Shown here piece by piece: positions 33,316 to 42,507 of a stretch of DNA of 64,000 bases. Origin of the DNA: Sphingomonas brevis (GTDB lineage Bacteria; Pseudomonadota; Alphaproteobacteria; Sphingomonadales; Sphingomonadaceae); contig NZ_JAMGBB010000001.1 in the NCBI RefSeq assembly GCF_023516505.1, positions 1,240,001-1,304,000 of the forward strand. Reading direction: 5' to 3'. The translations under genes were made by a program, and so were the position numbers. Position 1 is the stretch's first letter. Every line of letters starts with the position of its first letter. Under the pieces are notes generated by a model. That model was not told where the DNA came from and searched no databases. It was given only the letters and a program-made list of their open reading frames with translations.

Positions 33316-35330
33316 CCTTCTCCCGCGCCGAATGCCCGGCGAACGCTCAAAGTGAAAATCGGATCGGTGTTGATACGCCTTGTTTCGATCGATTCCAGTA
33401 TATCAAACGTCCTCGGGCCTAAATATTTCTCGCGCTCGTCGGTCAGGTCCTTCCACGTGACATTCTCGATCTCGGCACGGATCCTCCACTGGCTCGTCGG
33501 GCGAAACTCGACGTGCATTGCAAGGGCAGTTCCGGTGTGTTCGCGCCGGACCTCGTCGAATCGAAATTTGCGTTCCTTCTCCGAAAGGGACGCCTCCAAC
33601 CCCCAGCTCCACTTCCCGCCGGGGAGATCGTGAGTGAAGCGAAACTCGCCCTCGAATGGCTTGTCTTCCGAGATGGACCGCTTCGCGCCCGTGACCGGGT
33701 CGGTGACGCGACTCTTCAGAAAGGTAAGGTCGGCCCTGATCTCCATCCCCTTGAGTCCGATCCGGTCAAGCGGCACCGTCAGTTCGGCCCGCAAGCTGGT
33801 CCGGTTGCCCCTTCCGATATTGCCGACCGCATCGAAGAACTCTCCGCCACTTTCGACGACGACGCGGTCGATGACATCGTCGATCCTTTCGCGGCGGAGG
33901 GTAAGTGTCAGAGCGCCACTGTCCCAGAACCGCTGTTCGACCAATGCCGTAAAGGACCAGGTCGTCGGCGGTGTCAGCGATGGGGCACCCGCCACAACAT
34001 CGTCGCGATCCAGCTCGACCGATGCGACAAAGTCCTCGAAGTCGAGTTGGGCCGCCTCGCGCTCCAGGGTGGCCTGGACACGCGTGCGGCGATTGTCCCA
34101 CGAAACGCGGAGCCGCGGCTTCCAGAAAAGGAAATCATCATCTTGCAAGGAATCGCCGGTTGAACGGATCGCGGAATATTCGGCACGCAGGCTCGTCTCC
34201 AACGCCAGAGTCCTGCTTGCTTGCCAGTTGGCGCCGAGTACGGCTTCGGCGCGTCGTTCGCTGACATCAACGTCGGAACCGGTGATTGGTACCGGCACGC
34301 CCCCGGCCGTCAGTTTAGCATCACCGGTCAGTTTATTGAGTGCGCCTTCGATGCTTCCAAAGAAATGCGCACTGCCATGGTCTTGGCGATATTCCGCGCG
34401 AGCCAGCGTTTCGCTGCTGCGCGTGTTTTCAGAAAAAAGTTCGTCCTCTTCTGCCGCGTCGGCATCGAGCCATTCCGTCCGCTGAACCAGGATAGCTTCC
34501 AGCGTGCCCCCGCCTACCGGCCGCTCATATTGGGCGCCAACTTCCGCGCTCCAGATCCTTTCTCGCTCCGGCGCCGCAATTTCGATTCCATCTTCGGTGG
34601 AGCGAATTGTCTCTCGCGTGACGGCTCGCGACCCGCTTAAATTGGTTACGAGCTCGCCGTCGCCAAGTGTAATATTGTGCTCGGCGCTCGCTGATAATGT
34701 CCGAACATATTCCCGCTCGTCACGGCCAATGACTTCAGAGACAGCCTCGTCTGGGTCGGTTTCCACAATTGCTCCGGCACCGGAATCTTCGTCTACTTCC
34801 GTCGCTAATTCGATCGCGGTCTCCAGTCGGCTCCGGGCTCCCTCGCGCGAATATTCGATCCGGGCGTCAGGTTTGATTCCGATCTCATCAGAGGCGGTGA
34901 TGCCGCCCGATGCGGCACCGGAACTGGCCGCCTGCTGTCGTCGGACAATATTGGCGACGAGGTCGAACCCGCCGGTTGCGGCACCTTTGGTTCCGCCGCG
35001 GATCAACTCGATCCGAAGGACCGAAGCGGCCGGAATGCGCTTCAGCATTTGCTCCAGGCTGTCCTGCTTTCCCGAAGGAGTCCTTCCGTCAAACAGGATA
35101 TTCCCTCTTGAGCCTGTGTAGCCCCGAACGTCGTCATCCACTTCTATCAACTCGAACCCCGGCAGCTTGCGAACCATGTCGTAGGCGTCGGCGGGCTTTG
35201 AGGAGGCGAAGAAGTCGGGAGCGAAGACTTGTGTCCCGGCAGCGTCTGGGGCCTGAGCATGGACTGCGCCGCAGATTAGCAGCGACGCAACTAGCAGCTT
35301 TGTCTGGGCAATGGTGTGAAGTTTAGCCAT
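33312..35330 (-). CDS. TonB-dependent receptor at the end of the inositol operon
   Basis: 672 residues, small for the family, with a signal peptide (about 1-25, ending GAVHAQ). Plug-domain features are DAYDMVRKLPGFELIEVDDDVRGYTGSRGNILFDG (quoted for position, about 47-82) and SVLRIELIRGGTKGAATGGFDLVANI. A 22-strand-type barrel follows, with acidic loops (for example TEVDEDSG, DADAAEEDELF). Its ATG lies inside the end of the inositol monophosphatase gene (ATGGCTAA), so it is translationally coupled to inositol catabolism. Likely ligand: inositol phosphate or inositol. Confidence 0.83.
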   Translation of the reverse strand: MAKLHTIAQTKLLVASLLICGAVHAQAPDAAGTQVFAPDFFASSKPADAYDMVRKLPGFELIEVDDDVRGYTGSRGNILFDGRTPSGKQDSLEQMLKRIPAASVLRIELIRGGTKGAATGGFDLVANIVRRQQAASSGAASGGITASDEIGIKPDARIEYSREGARSRLETAIELATEVDEDSGAGAIVETDPDEAVSEVIGRDEREYVRTLSASAEHNITLGDGELVTNLSGSRAVTRETIRSTEDGIEIAAPERERIWSAEVGAQYERPVGGGTLEAILVQRTEWLDADAAEEDELFSENTRSSETLARAEYRQDHGSAHFFGSIEGALNKLTGDAKLTAGGVPVPITGSDVDVSERRAEAVLGANWQASRTLALETSLRAEYSAIRSTGDSLQDDDFLFWKPRLRVSWDNRRTRVQATLEREAAQLDFEDFVASVELDRDDVVAGAPSLTPPTTWSFTALVEQRFWDSGALTLTLRRERIDDVIDRVVVESGGEFFDAVGNIGRGNRTSLRAELTVPLDRIGLKGMEIRADLTFLKSRVTDPVTGAKRSISEDKPFEGEFRFTHDLPGGKWSWGLEASLSEKERKFRFDEVRREHTGTALAMHVEFRPTSQWRIRAEIENVTWKDLTDEREKYLGPRTFDILESIETRRINTDPIFTLSVRRAFGAGEG

Positions 35331-36123
35331 CTACCGGGGCGATCGCGCCAACCAGCTCGGAATGAAGTTGCGGGACCGAGGCAAGCACGGTTCCGTTGTC
35401 GAGAACCAGCGGCCGGCCGAGCGTGTCGGTGACGATGCCGCCTGCCTCTTCGACGATCACCACGCCGGCGGCGATGTCCCACGCGTTTACGCTTTGCTCC
35501 CAATAGGCGTCGAACCGGCCGCAAGCGACATAGGCCATATCGACGGCGGCGGCACCGAGCCGCCGGATGCCGGACACCCGCGGTGTCAATCGCGCCATCT
35601 CGGTTGCGAATTGCTCGTGGCGAGGCTTGCTGGCGAATGGAATTCCAACGCCGAGTACCGCCTCGATCATCTTATTCCGGGAAGACACTCGGATCGGCTG
35701 GTCGTTGAGGTGCGCTCCAAGGCCGCGCTCCGCCCAGAATGTTTCTTCTAGCAGGGGAATGTGCGTAACGCCTGCGACGGCCTTTCCCTGATGAGCGAGG
35801 GCGATGTTTACGGCGAAAAGCGGCAAGCCGATAAGGAAGTTCGTCGTGCCGTCGAGCGGATCGACAATCCAGACATTGTCGGGATCCGCACCCGGAACCA
35901 GTCCGCCTTCCTCGCCAAGAAAGCCATAGTCCTGACGAAAGGACGACAGTCGCTCGCGCACAGTCTGCTCGGCGCGCAGGTCCGCCTCGCTGAACATGTC
36001 GTCGAGGCCCTGCTTATGGCGGATCTCAAGTTGCGCGATGTTGGCAAAGTCTCGCTTCAGGCCTTCACCGGCCGCGAACGCCGCTTCAAGCATTGCAGCA
36101 ATGAGTGGGGAGTGATTTGCCAT
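35323..36123 (-). CDS. Inositol monophosphatase family protein
   Basis: 266 residues with the full IMPase metal-site set: GEEGG (70-74), WIVDPLDGTTNF (85-96) and the C-terminal WDIAAGVVIVEEAGG. No signal peptide, so cytoplasmic. It would hydrolyse inositol monophosphate to myo-inositol and phosphate. In many bacteria suhB stands alone with an RNA-related role; placement inside the iol operon, five bases after iolB and overlapping a TonB receptor, points to a catabolic job here. Confidence 0.9.
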   Translation of the reverse strand: MANHSPLIAAMLEAAFAAGEGLKRDFANIAQLEIRHKQGLDDMFSEADLRAEQTVRERLSSFRQDYGFLGEEGGLVPGADPDNVWIVDPLDGTTNFLIGLPLFAVNIALAHQGKAVAGVTHIPLLEETFWAERGLGAHLNDQPIRVSSRNKMIEAVLGVGIPFASKPRHEQFATEMARLTPRVSGIRRLGAAAVDMAYVACGRFDAYWEQSVNAWDIAAGVVIVEEAGGIVTDTLGRPLVLDNGTVLASVPQLHSELVGAIAPVDG

Positions 36124-36128
36124 CGGCG

Positions 36129-36929
36129 CTATTTCCGAACGATCCAGTCATGGGTGGGATCATTACGGAAGATCCAGTGCCGGTCCGCCCCTGCCATCAC
36201 GTTCAGATAATAGAGATCATAGCCATGGGGAGCGCCCGTCGGGTGATAACCTCGGGGAACCATGACCACGTCGCCGTCCTCAACGGCGATCGTCTCGTCG
36301 ATCGACCGGTCGTCGGTATAAACGCGCTGGATTGCGAAGCCCTGCGGCGGATTGAGCCGATGATAGTAAGTTTCCTCAAGCGCGGTCTCTTCGCCATCGG
36401 TAGCGGTATCGTGCTTGTGCGGCGGATAGCTCGACCAGTGTCCGCCCGGCGTAATAACTTCGACTACAAGAAGGCTTTCGGCGGGCTCGGTTTCGGGGAG
36501 GATGTTTCGGACGAAGCGCTGATTGGTGCCTTGACCCCGCACTTCGCGACTCATTCTAGCAGGATCGATGAGCCTTGGCTCACCCCGGCCAATCCCGGGA
36601 GCCGAGCCGATCGCGAGCTCGACCGGCGTTTCGGCGGTGACCTCATATTCGATGCCCGCAGGCACGTAGACGGCCGCGGGCGGTATGTCGTCGAACACGC
36701 TGGTCCGCGTTCCGGCGCGCTCGACGGAGAGATCGCCGGCGCGAATTGAAGCTGTGCCGGCAAGGACGACAAGGCAGGCTTCCCTGTCCCGCGCACCGCC
36801 TGCATGACGTTGCCCCGGTTCGAGCTTCACGGCCTGAAATCCGACGTGCGACCAACCCGCGGACTCCGGCGTCACCTCGAGCACCGATCCGTCGGGAGCG
36901 GGCGTGTGGGGCCTGACACGAAGCGTCAT
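36129..36929 (-). CDS. iolB: 5-deoxy-glucuronate isomerase
   Basis: 266 residues, standard IolB length, with a bicupin fold. The metal-binding region is HWSSYPPHKHDT and the later EETYYHRLNPPQGFAIQRVYT and VMVPRGYHPTGAPHGYDLYYLNVMAG, all diagnostic. It converts 5-deoxy-D-glucuronate to 2-deoxy-5-keto-D-gluconate. The ATG overlaps the iolE stop (ATGA), so iolE and iolB are coupled. Confidence 0.95.
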   Translation of the reverse strand: MTLRVRPHTPAPDGSVLEVTPESAGWSHVGFQAVKLEPGQRHAGGARDREACLVVLAGTASIRAGDLSVERAGTRTSVFDDIPPAAVYVPAGIEYEVTAETPVELAIGSAPGIGRGEPRLIDPARMSREVRGQGTNQRFVRNILPETEPAESLLVVEVITPGGHWSSYPPHKHDTATDGEETALEETYYHRLNPPQGFAIQRVYTDDRSIDETIAVEDGDVVMVPRGYHPTGAPHGYDLYYLNVMAGADRHWIFRNDPTHDWIVRK

Positions 36930-37825
36930 TGGACCGCCTCCAGTCTTGCAAATCGGGCGTGAGTTCGAAGCGTTCCCAGTCCGATCTTTGCAAACGCTCG
37001 GGGATCAGCCAGCGCTGGATCCTGCTCCGCTTCGACGATTACCCAGCCAGAATAGCCTTTCTTCGAAAGTGCATCGAACAACGGCTGGAAATCGAGATCG
37101 CCGTCCCCCGGAACCGTGAACATTCCCTGGAGCACGCCATCCAGGAAGCTGCTGCCACCACCCAATATGGTTTCAAAGACGCGACGGCGAACGTCCTTGC
37201 AATGCACATGCGCAACGCGCTGCGAGTAGCGGTTTAGAATCGAGACAGCATCAATTCCGCCAAGAGAGGCGTGGCCGGTGTCGAGTGTCAGGCCGACGGC
37301 ATCACCCGTAACTTGCAGGAAGCGATCCAGCTCCTCCCCACTCTCGACCACCGTTCCGAGATGGTGGTGATAGGCCAGCCGCAATCCTTCGCTCTCAATG
37401 AAATCGGCGACCTTGGTCATCCGCTCGCCGAACGCATTCCATTCGTCGTCGTTCAGATCCGGAGATTGGTTGAGCGCGCGACTGCGGTCCCCGTGAATTG
37501 CATTGCTGGTTTCGGCGATGATGAACACCTTGCTGCCCATCGCCTGGAGCAGTTCAAGGTGACGACGCAGCTTTTCGATTTCGGCATCGGCGCCCTGCAC
37601 TAGGAGGTTGGAGCTATACCAGCCGCCAACGAGTGCGAGCCCATAGCGGCCGAGCAGCGCCTGAAGTTCTGCAGGGTCGCGCGGAAATTTGCCGCCCAGC
37701 TCTACGCCCGCGAAACCAACCTCCTGAACATCGCGGAGTACGCTTTCCAGCGGCGTATCCCCGCCCAGCTCAGGCATGTCGTCGTTAATCCAGGCAATCG
37801 GGCTAACGCCAAAGCGGATGGTCAC
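36926..37825 (-). CDS. iolE: Myo-inosose-2 dehydratase
   Basis: 299 residues of the xylose-isomerase-like TIM-barrel family. Typical IolE stretches are FGVSPIAWINDDMPELGGDTPLE (start), LAYHHHLGTVVES, LTLDTGHASLGGIDA, HVHCKDVR and VPGDGDLDFQPLFDAL. It dehydrates 2-keto-myo-inositol to 3D-trihydroxycyclohexane-dione using a divalent metal. The start is a GTG at 37825 sharing bases with the iolD stop (GTGA), which fixes it firmly. Confidence 0.95.
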   Translation of the reverse strand: MTIRFGVSPIAWINDDMPELGGDTPLESVLRDVQEVGFAGVELGGKFPRDPAELQALLGRYGLALVGGWYSSNLLVQGADAEIEKLRRHLELLQAMGSKVFIIAETSNAIHGDRSRALNQSPDLNDDEWNAFGERMTKVADFIESEGLRLAYHHHLGTVVESGEELDRFLQVTGDAVGLTLDTGHASLGGIDAVSILNRYSQRVAHVHCKDVRRRVFETILGGGSSFLDGVLQGMFTVPGDGDLDFQPLFDALSKKGYSGWVIVEAEQDPALADPRAFAKIGLGTLRTHARFARLEAVQ

Positions 37826-39642
37826 CGCCGTACCTTTCCAATCTGATCATCATAGGATTTGCGAGCCTCTGCCACGTTCTTGCGCTTGGAGACTTCGGCG
37901 ATCGCGACATCCCACCACGCGCCGCCGGCGTCGGTGCTCCGTTCCGGATCGGTGTCGATCACGACCACATAGGTCTGGTCGGCGGCCAAGGCGCGGCCAA
38001 GCGCCGCTTCAAGCTCGGCGATGGAGCTTGCCTTCACCGCAGTTGCTCCCAACGCCTTGGCATGGGCGACAAAGTCGATCCGTGACGTAGCGGGCAAGAG
38101 ATTGTTGAACCGCTCGCCAGCTGTAGCCTGTTGCAAACGATTGATGCACCCGAAACCGTGATTGTCGAGCAGGACGATGATGAGCTTTGCGCCGATCATG
38201 ACCGAGGTCGCGATCTCGGAATTGAGCATCAGGTAGCTACCGTCGCCCAGCATGACGACGACTTCGCGATCCAGCGCGGCGAGCTTTACTCCGAGGCCAC
38301 CGGCAATTTCGTAACCCATGCAGGAATAGCCATATTCGAGGTGGTAGCCGTCGCTGGTTCTGGACCGCCAAAGCTTGTGCAGCTCGCCCGGAAGGCCGCC
38401 CGCAGCTCCGACGACGATGGCGTTTTCCGGAACCGTTCGCCAAACGGCACCGATCACCTGGGCATCAGAAGGCAGTTCTTCGTTCCCGGCGGCTGTTACC
38501 GTTTCCCAGGATGCGTTCCAGGCTGCGACGGCACCAGTGTAGCGATTTCGATCTTTTGGCCGCCACTCCCCGAGCTCATCCGCCAAGGCATCGAGCACCA
38601 GCTTGGCGTCAGCCACCAGCGCGAATGCACCGCGCTTGTGCGCGTCGTGAGGGGAAACATTGACCTGAACAAAGGTCGCCCGAGGGTTCTCGAAAAGTGC
38701 CCAGGACCCGGTCGTAAAATCCTGCAGGCGCGTGCCGATCCCGATGACCAGGTCTGCTTCAGCAGCTGCTGAGTTTGCGGCGCTGGAGCCCGTGACGCCG
38801 ATGCTTCCTAGTGACTGCGGATGATCCCACGGCAAGCTGCCCTTACCGGCCTGGGTTTCGGCAACGGACATGCCGAACGCCGATGCAAAACTCGCCAATT
38901 CGTCCGAAGCGATGGAATAATGGACACCGCCACCGGCAATCAGGAGCGGTCTCGCGGACTGCCGGATGGCTTCCGCCAGACGCCTGATGTCCTGACGCTC
39001 CGGCGCGGCTCGGCGAACGCGCCAGACGCGTCTTTGGAAGAAGCTGTCAGGATAGTCGAAGGCCTCGGCCTGCACGTCCTGGCAAAAGGCAAGGGTCGCT
39101 GGACCGCAGGTCACCGGGTCCAACATGGTTGCGAGAGCACGCGGAAGAGAATCGAGCAGTTGCTCCGGCCTTACGATCCTGTCGAAATAGCGCGAAACGG
39201 GGCGGAAGCTGTCATTAGCCGACACTGTGCCGTCGCCGAAATCCTCGACTTGCTGAAGCACGGGGTCAGGCCGGCGGCTGGCATAGACATCTCCCGGCAG
39301 GAACAGGACGGGCAGCCGGTTCACATGAGCGAGCGCAGCGGCCGTGACCATGTTGGTCGCGCCCGGTCCGATCGACGACGTGCAAACCATCGCCCGTTGC
39401 CGCCGCATCTGCTTGGCGTAGGCAATCGCCGCATGGGCCATCGCCTGCTCATTATGGGCCCGGTAGGTCGGGAGCAGGTCCTGGACGTCGGTCAGTGCCT
39501 CACCCAGACCGGCAACGTTCCCATGCCCGAAGATCGCCCAGACGCCGGCAAAATAGGGAACTTCCGTCCCTTCGAATTCAATATACTGGTTGGCCAGGTA
39601 ACGAACGCACGCTTGAGCTGCCGTAAGCCGGATCGTGCTCAT
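37822..39642 (-). CDS. iolD: 3D-(3,5/4)-trihydroxycyclohexane-1,2-dione hydrolase (ThDP enzyme)
   Basis: 606 residues from the ATG at 39642, which overlaps the iolC stop (ATGA); reading further upstream adds only iolC-derived sequence. It is a thiamine-diphosphate enzyme of the acetolactate-synthase superfamily: catalytic glutamate near RAHNEQAMAHAA, and the ThDP motif GDGSYLMLNSEI with NHGFGCINRLQ. IolD opens the ring to 5-deoxy-D-glucuronate. The N-terminal FAGVWAIFGHGNVAGLGEAL is characteristic of IolD over other ThDP enzymes. Confidence 0.95.
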   Translation of the reverse strand: MSTIRLTAAQACVRYLANQYIEFEGTEVPYFAGVWAIFGHGNVAGLGEALTDVQDLLPTYRAHNEQAMAHAAIAYAKQMRRQRAMVCTSSIGPGATNMVTAAALAHVNRLPVLFLPGDVYASRRPDPVLQQVEDFGDGTVSANDSFRPVSRYFDRIVRPEQLLDSLPRALATMLDPVTCGPATLAFCQDVQAEAFDYPDSFFQRRVWRVRRAAPERQDIRRLAEAIRQSARPLLIAGGGVHYSIASDELASFASAFGMSVAETQAGKGSLPWDHPQSLGSIGVTGSSAANSAAAEADLVIGIGTRLQDFTTGSWALFENPRATFVQVNVSPHDAHKRGAFALVADAKLVLDALADELGEWRPKDRNRYTGAVAAWNASWETVTAAGNEELPSDAQVIGAVWRTVPENAIVVGAAGGLPGELHKLWRSRTSDGYHLEYGYSCMGYEIAGGLGVKLAALDREVVVMLGDGSYLMLNSEIATSVMIGAKLIIVLLDNHGFGCINRLQQATAGERFNNLLPATSRIDFVAHAKALGATAVKASSIAELEAALGRALAADQTYVVVIDTDPERSTDAGGAWWDVAIAEVSKRKNVAEARKSYDDQIGKVRR

Positions 39643-41591
39643 AGAGCAGCTCCGCACTCTGCTCGTGCCGAGCGCCAACCCTCTACAAGTGCGGAAAGCC
39701 TCGATGCCATCATATCTGTTGCTTCGTCGTCGCCGATCCGGTCGGAGAGCCAGTCGGTCGCAACGTCGTGGAATATGGAACGGCCGACTGCAAACCCTTT
39801 GATCAACGGGAACTGTGCGGCAGTTTTGAACGACGCGATAAGGTCAGGAATTGGGGCAGACAGCCCCAACATCAGGATACCCCGGCAAAGCGGATCGCGC
39901 TTCTGAATGACGTCGACGATGTTCGCCCACGCAGCTTGATCGCTGGACGGCTCCAGCTTCCACCAGTCCGGATGGATACCCAGATCGTAGAGCCGATCCA
40001 ATGCGCGCGCCGTGGTTTCCTCGTCGACCGTCAAATCAGCAGGAGGAATGATCTCCAGAAGCAGCTCATGTCCGGTCTGACGGCACGCCGCGAAGAGGCG
40101 AAGCAATTGGCGTTCCTGCCGCTCCCTCAGTTCCGGGGGATCGTCAGGATGATAATGTGCCAGACATTTGACGACGTGAGTTACCGGCCAACCTGTAAGC
40201 TCAATCCCAACGTCTTCGTTTCCTTGGAATTCGACTGGCCGTGATCTCGGCGTTTCGATGGGCCGGCCGATCCAATAGTTGCGGTCCGCGAGTTTCGTAA
40301 GCGCCTCAAATCCGAAGCGATCGTCAATAAGCATTCCGAAACCGCTATCGCTGGCCGCGATGCGATCGAGCGCATCGAGCCCCAGCAGCTTGAACTGGCT
40401 GACGCGGGCTTGGGAACAGCCTAGCTCTTGGATCAGCTCATCGAACTGGCTGCGATGATCGATCGCGAGGACCGACAGTTCTGGATATTCGGTCCGCCTC
40501 GTCGTCGCCCAGTGCAATTGCTCGAGGTCATGATCTTCACGGAGCCGGAATGGGAGATCGAACCGGCTTAAGAAGCTCTCGAGTTCGATGCTCGTTGGCA
40601 TCGCCGGGGCGCAGCCGTGCCGAGAAACGACAATTGCGCCACACGCATTGGCGAGGCGGCAGCACTGTCCGACGTCCTGGCCTCTGAGCCATCCGGACAG
40701 GAATCCGGCCATGAATGCGTCGCCGGCACCAAGAACGTTGAAGACCTCAACGGGGAAGCCCGGCACCAACAGTCCGTCTTCGACCTCCGTCGGAATTTCT
40801 CCCGGGAAGGCAGCACAGCCTTCGGCTCCGAGCTTGCAAACCAACAGGGCTTCGGTGTGCCGCCGTACCGCCCGGATTGCGCTGATCGTATCGTCATGGC
40901 CACCAAGGATGCGCATTTCCTCTTCGGTACCGACGATCAGGTCGCAATCGGGCAGGATGGACTGCAGTCGCTCCGACACTTCCGCTGACGCGACATAGCG
41001 GTTTTCACCAAAATCTCTTCCTGTAAGGCCCCAAAGCACCGGCCTATAGTCGACATCGAAGACGACCTTCCCACCGCTTGACTTGGTCAATTCGATCGCT
41101 CTGCGAGATGCGTCGTAAACGGAAGGCGTCGAAAGGTGGGTCCCGTTTACGAGTACCGCCTTGGACGAACCGATAAACTCCTCGTCGATGTCACTCGTAT
41201 CGAGCGCCATGTCCGCGCAATTTTCCCGGTAGAAGACAAGCGGAAATTGCTCGCGGTCGCGAATGCCCAAAATGACCAGTGCAGTCAGTCGTTCGGGGTC
41301 GGACTTGGCCCACCCTGTCTCAACGCCCTCGCGCTCGAGCTGCTCGGTAATGAAGCGGCCCATATGGTCTGCGCCGACACGGGTTATGAGTGCAGTCTTG
41401 AGTCCAAGTCGCGCAAGGCCGATTGCCGTATTGGTCGGGCTTCCACCGACCGATTTGGCAAACGAGCCCATGTCTTCAAGCCGTCCTCCGACTTGCTGGC
41501 CGTATAGGTCGACGCTCGACCGACCAATGGCAACCAGGTCCAATGATTTGGTCAAAGCTGTCAGCCGCCCCCAATTGCTCCTTTGAAACAA
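39639..41591 (-). CDS. iolC: Bifunctional 5-dehydro-2-deoxygluconokinase / DUF2090 aldolase
   Basis: About 650 residues in two parts. Residues 18-335 are a PfkB sugar kinase (IGRSSVDLYG, GGSPTNTAIGLARLG, and GAGDAFMAGFL with the catalytic Asp). Residues about 340-640 are a DUF2090 domain, predicted to be the 2-deoxy-5-keto-gluconate-6-phosphate aldolase (IolJ role), with LAIDHRSQFDEL, FKLLGLDAL and FAVGRSIF. Together they would phosphorylate DKG and split it to DHAP and malonate semialdehyde. The start is uncertain: TTG at 41591 has no ribosome-binding site, while an AAAGGAG lies just inside; a TTG at 41555 is an alternative. Confidence 0.92.
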   Translation of the reverse strand: MFQRSNWGRLTALTKSLDLVAIGRSSVDLYGQQVGGRLEDMGSFAKSVGGSPTNTAIGLARLGLKTALITRVGADHMGRFITEQLEREGVETGWAKSDPERLTALVILGIRDREQFPLVFYRENCADMALDTSDIDEEFIGSSKAVLVNGTHLSTPSVYDASRRAIELTKSSGGKVVFDVDYRPVLWGLTGRDFGENRYVASAEVSERLQSILPDCDLIVGTEEEMRILGGHDDTISAIRAVRRHTEALLVCKLGAEGCAAFPGEIPTEVEDGLLVPGFPVEVFNVLGAGDAFMAGFLSGWLRGQDVGQCCRLANACGAIVVSRHGCAPAMPTSIELESFLSRFDLPFRLREDHDLEQLHWATTRRTEYPELSVLAIDHRSQFDELIQELGCSQARVSQFKLLGLDALDRIAASDSGFGMLIDDRFGFEALTKLADRNYWIGRPIETPRSRPVEFQGNEDVGIELTGWPVTHVVKCLAHYHPDDPPELRERQERQLLRLFAACRQTGHELLLEIIPPADLTVDEETTARALDRLYDLGIHPDWWKLEPSSDQAAWANIVDVIQKRDPLCRGILMLGLSAPIPDLIASFKTAAQFPLIKGFAVGRSIFHDVATDWLSDRIGDDEATDMMASRLSALVEGWRSARAECGAAL

Positions 41592-41593
41592 CT

Positions 41594-41613
41594 ATTCCAA
41601 GATTAGAAATTCC
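41594..41613. promoter_or_regulatory. Two ATTCC words between the regulator and iolC
   Basis: ATTCCA at 41594 and ATTCCG at 41609 lie in the 34-bp gap, 15 bp apart. On the minus strand one reads GGAATAGTTGTTTC, a three-of-four match to the second half of a GGAA-N6-TTCC site. This could allow internal regulation of iolC; the evidence is weak. Confidence 0.3.
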
Positions 41614-41625
41614 GCAACGAGCATT

Positions 41626-42489
41626 TCACTTCTTGCGGACGGGCCGGCGATTGCTTTCGGCATCGAACGCGAAGCCAATCACAACGGCCTGCGCCAGGCA
41701 CATGGAAGCTGCAAGAGAGCGAAAGCTTCGGACTTCGGAATCGTGCACCTGGAGAGCGATATTCGCCGACTTGGCGACAGGGCTTACCCGGCTATCGCTG
41801 ATCGACAAAATCTTGGCCCCATTGCGAGCAGCGATTTCGGTCAACTCGACCGTCTCGGGTGCATAGGGGTGGAAGCTGACAGCAATCAGCAGGTCCTTAT
41901 TGTCGATCGAGTTGGCCTGCGGCCGGGCCAAGCCGCCGACGCCGTCGATAAACTGGACATGCTTGCCGAGCTGCTGGAGCGAATAGGCCAAATAGGCGGA
42001 GATCGGAAAGGCGCGCCGAAATCCTGCAACATGCACCACGGCTGCATTGGCAATGAGGTCGACTGCGCCGCGCATTTCCTGTTCACTGACAGTTTCGCTC
42101 AGGTTCTGCAGTGCAAGAATATTTCCCTCGACGAACTCGGTGAGCAGACCTTCGCCCGCGGCGGTACGGCTTACAGATTCACTGAATCGCCGCACGCGCT
42201 CGCCATAGCCAATGGAGTTGTTGGCGGACAGCAGGCCATCCCGGAACAGCCGTTGCATCTGGCTTGCACCGGAAAAGCCGAATGCCTGGGCGAAACGGAC
42301 GATCGCCGACGGCTGTACGCCGCAGCGCTCCGAGATCACCGCCAGCGTCTCGAGGGCCAGCTCATTTGGCTCGTCCAGCACATAGCGCGCGACCTGTTTC
42401 AGGCGCTTGCTTAGGCCGTCATAGTCTTGCAGCAGAAGAGTTCGGAACTCCTCTGCGGTGGCCGGCGGCTTGCGGATCTTGCTTCCCAT
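41626..42489 (-). CDS. MurR/RpiR-family transcriptional regulator, probable iol repressor
   Basis: 287 residues from the ATG at 42489, preceded by GAGGGA; earlier ATGs at 42519 and 42537 are less well placed. The N-terminal HTH_6 domain (about 10-85) includes LALETLAVISERCGVQPSAIVRFAQAFGFSG, and a C-terminal SIS domain (about 120-265) has VHVAGFRRAFPISAYLAYSLQQLG and a serine-rich NKDLLIAVSFHPYAPETVEL. SIS domains bind phosphosugars, so the effector may be 2-deoxy-5-keto-gluconate-6-phosphate. It is the first gene of the iolCDEB operon and divergent from two inositol dehydrogenases, the usual place for an IolR-type repressor. Confidence 0.88.
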   Translation of the reverse strand: MGSKIRKPPATAEEFRTLLLQDYDGLSKRLKQVARYVLDEPNELALETLAVISERCGVQPSAIVRFAQAFGFSGASQMQRLFRDGLLSANNSIGYGERVRRFSESVSRTAAGEGLLTEFVEGNILALQNLSETVSEQEMRGAVDLIANAAVVHVAGFRRAFPISAYLAYSLQQLGKHVQFIDGVGGLARPQANSIDNKDLLIAVSFHPYAPETVELTEIAARNGAKILSISDSRVSPVAKSANIALQVHDSEVRSFRSLAASMCLAQAVVIGFAFDAESNRRPVRKK

Positions 42490-42507
42490 ATTCCCTCGCT
42501 CGAGTTC

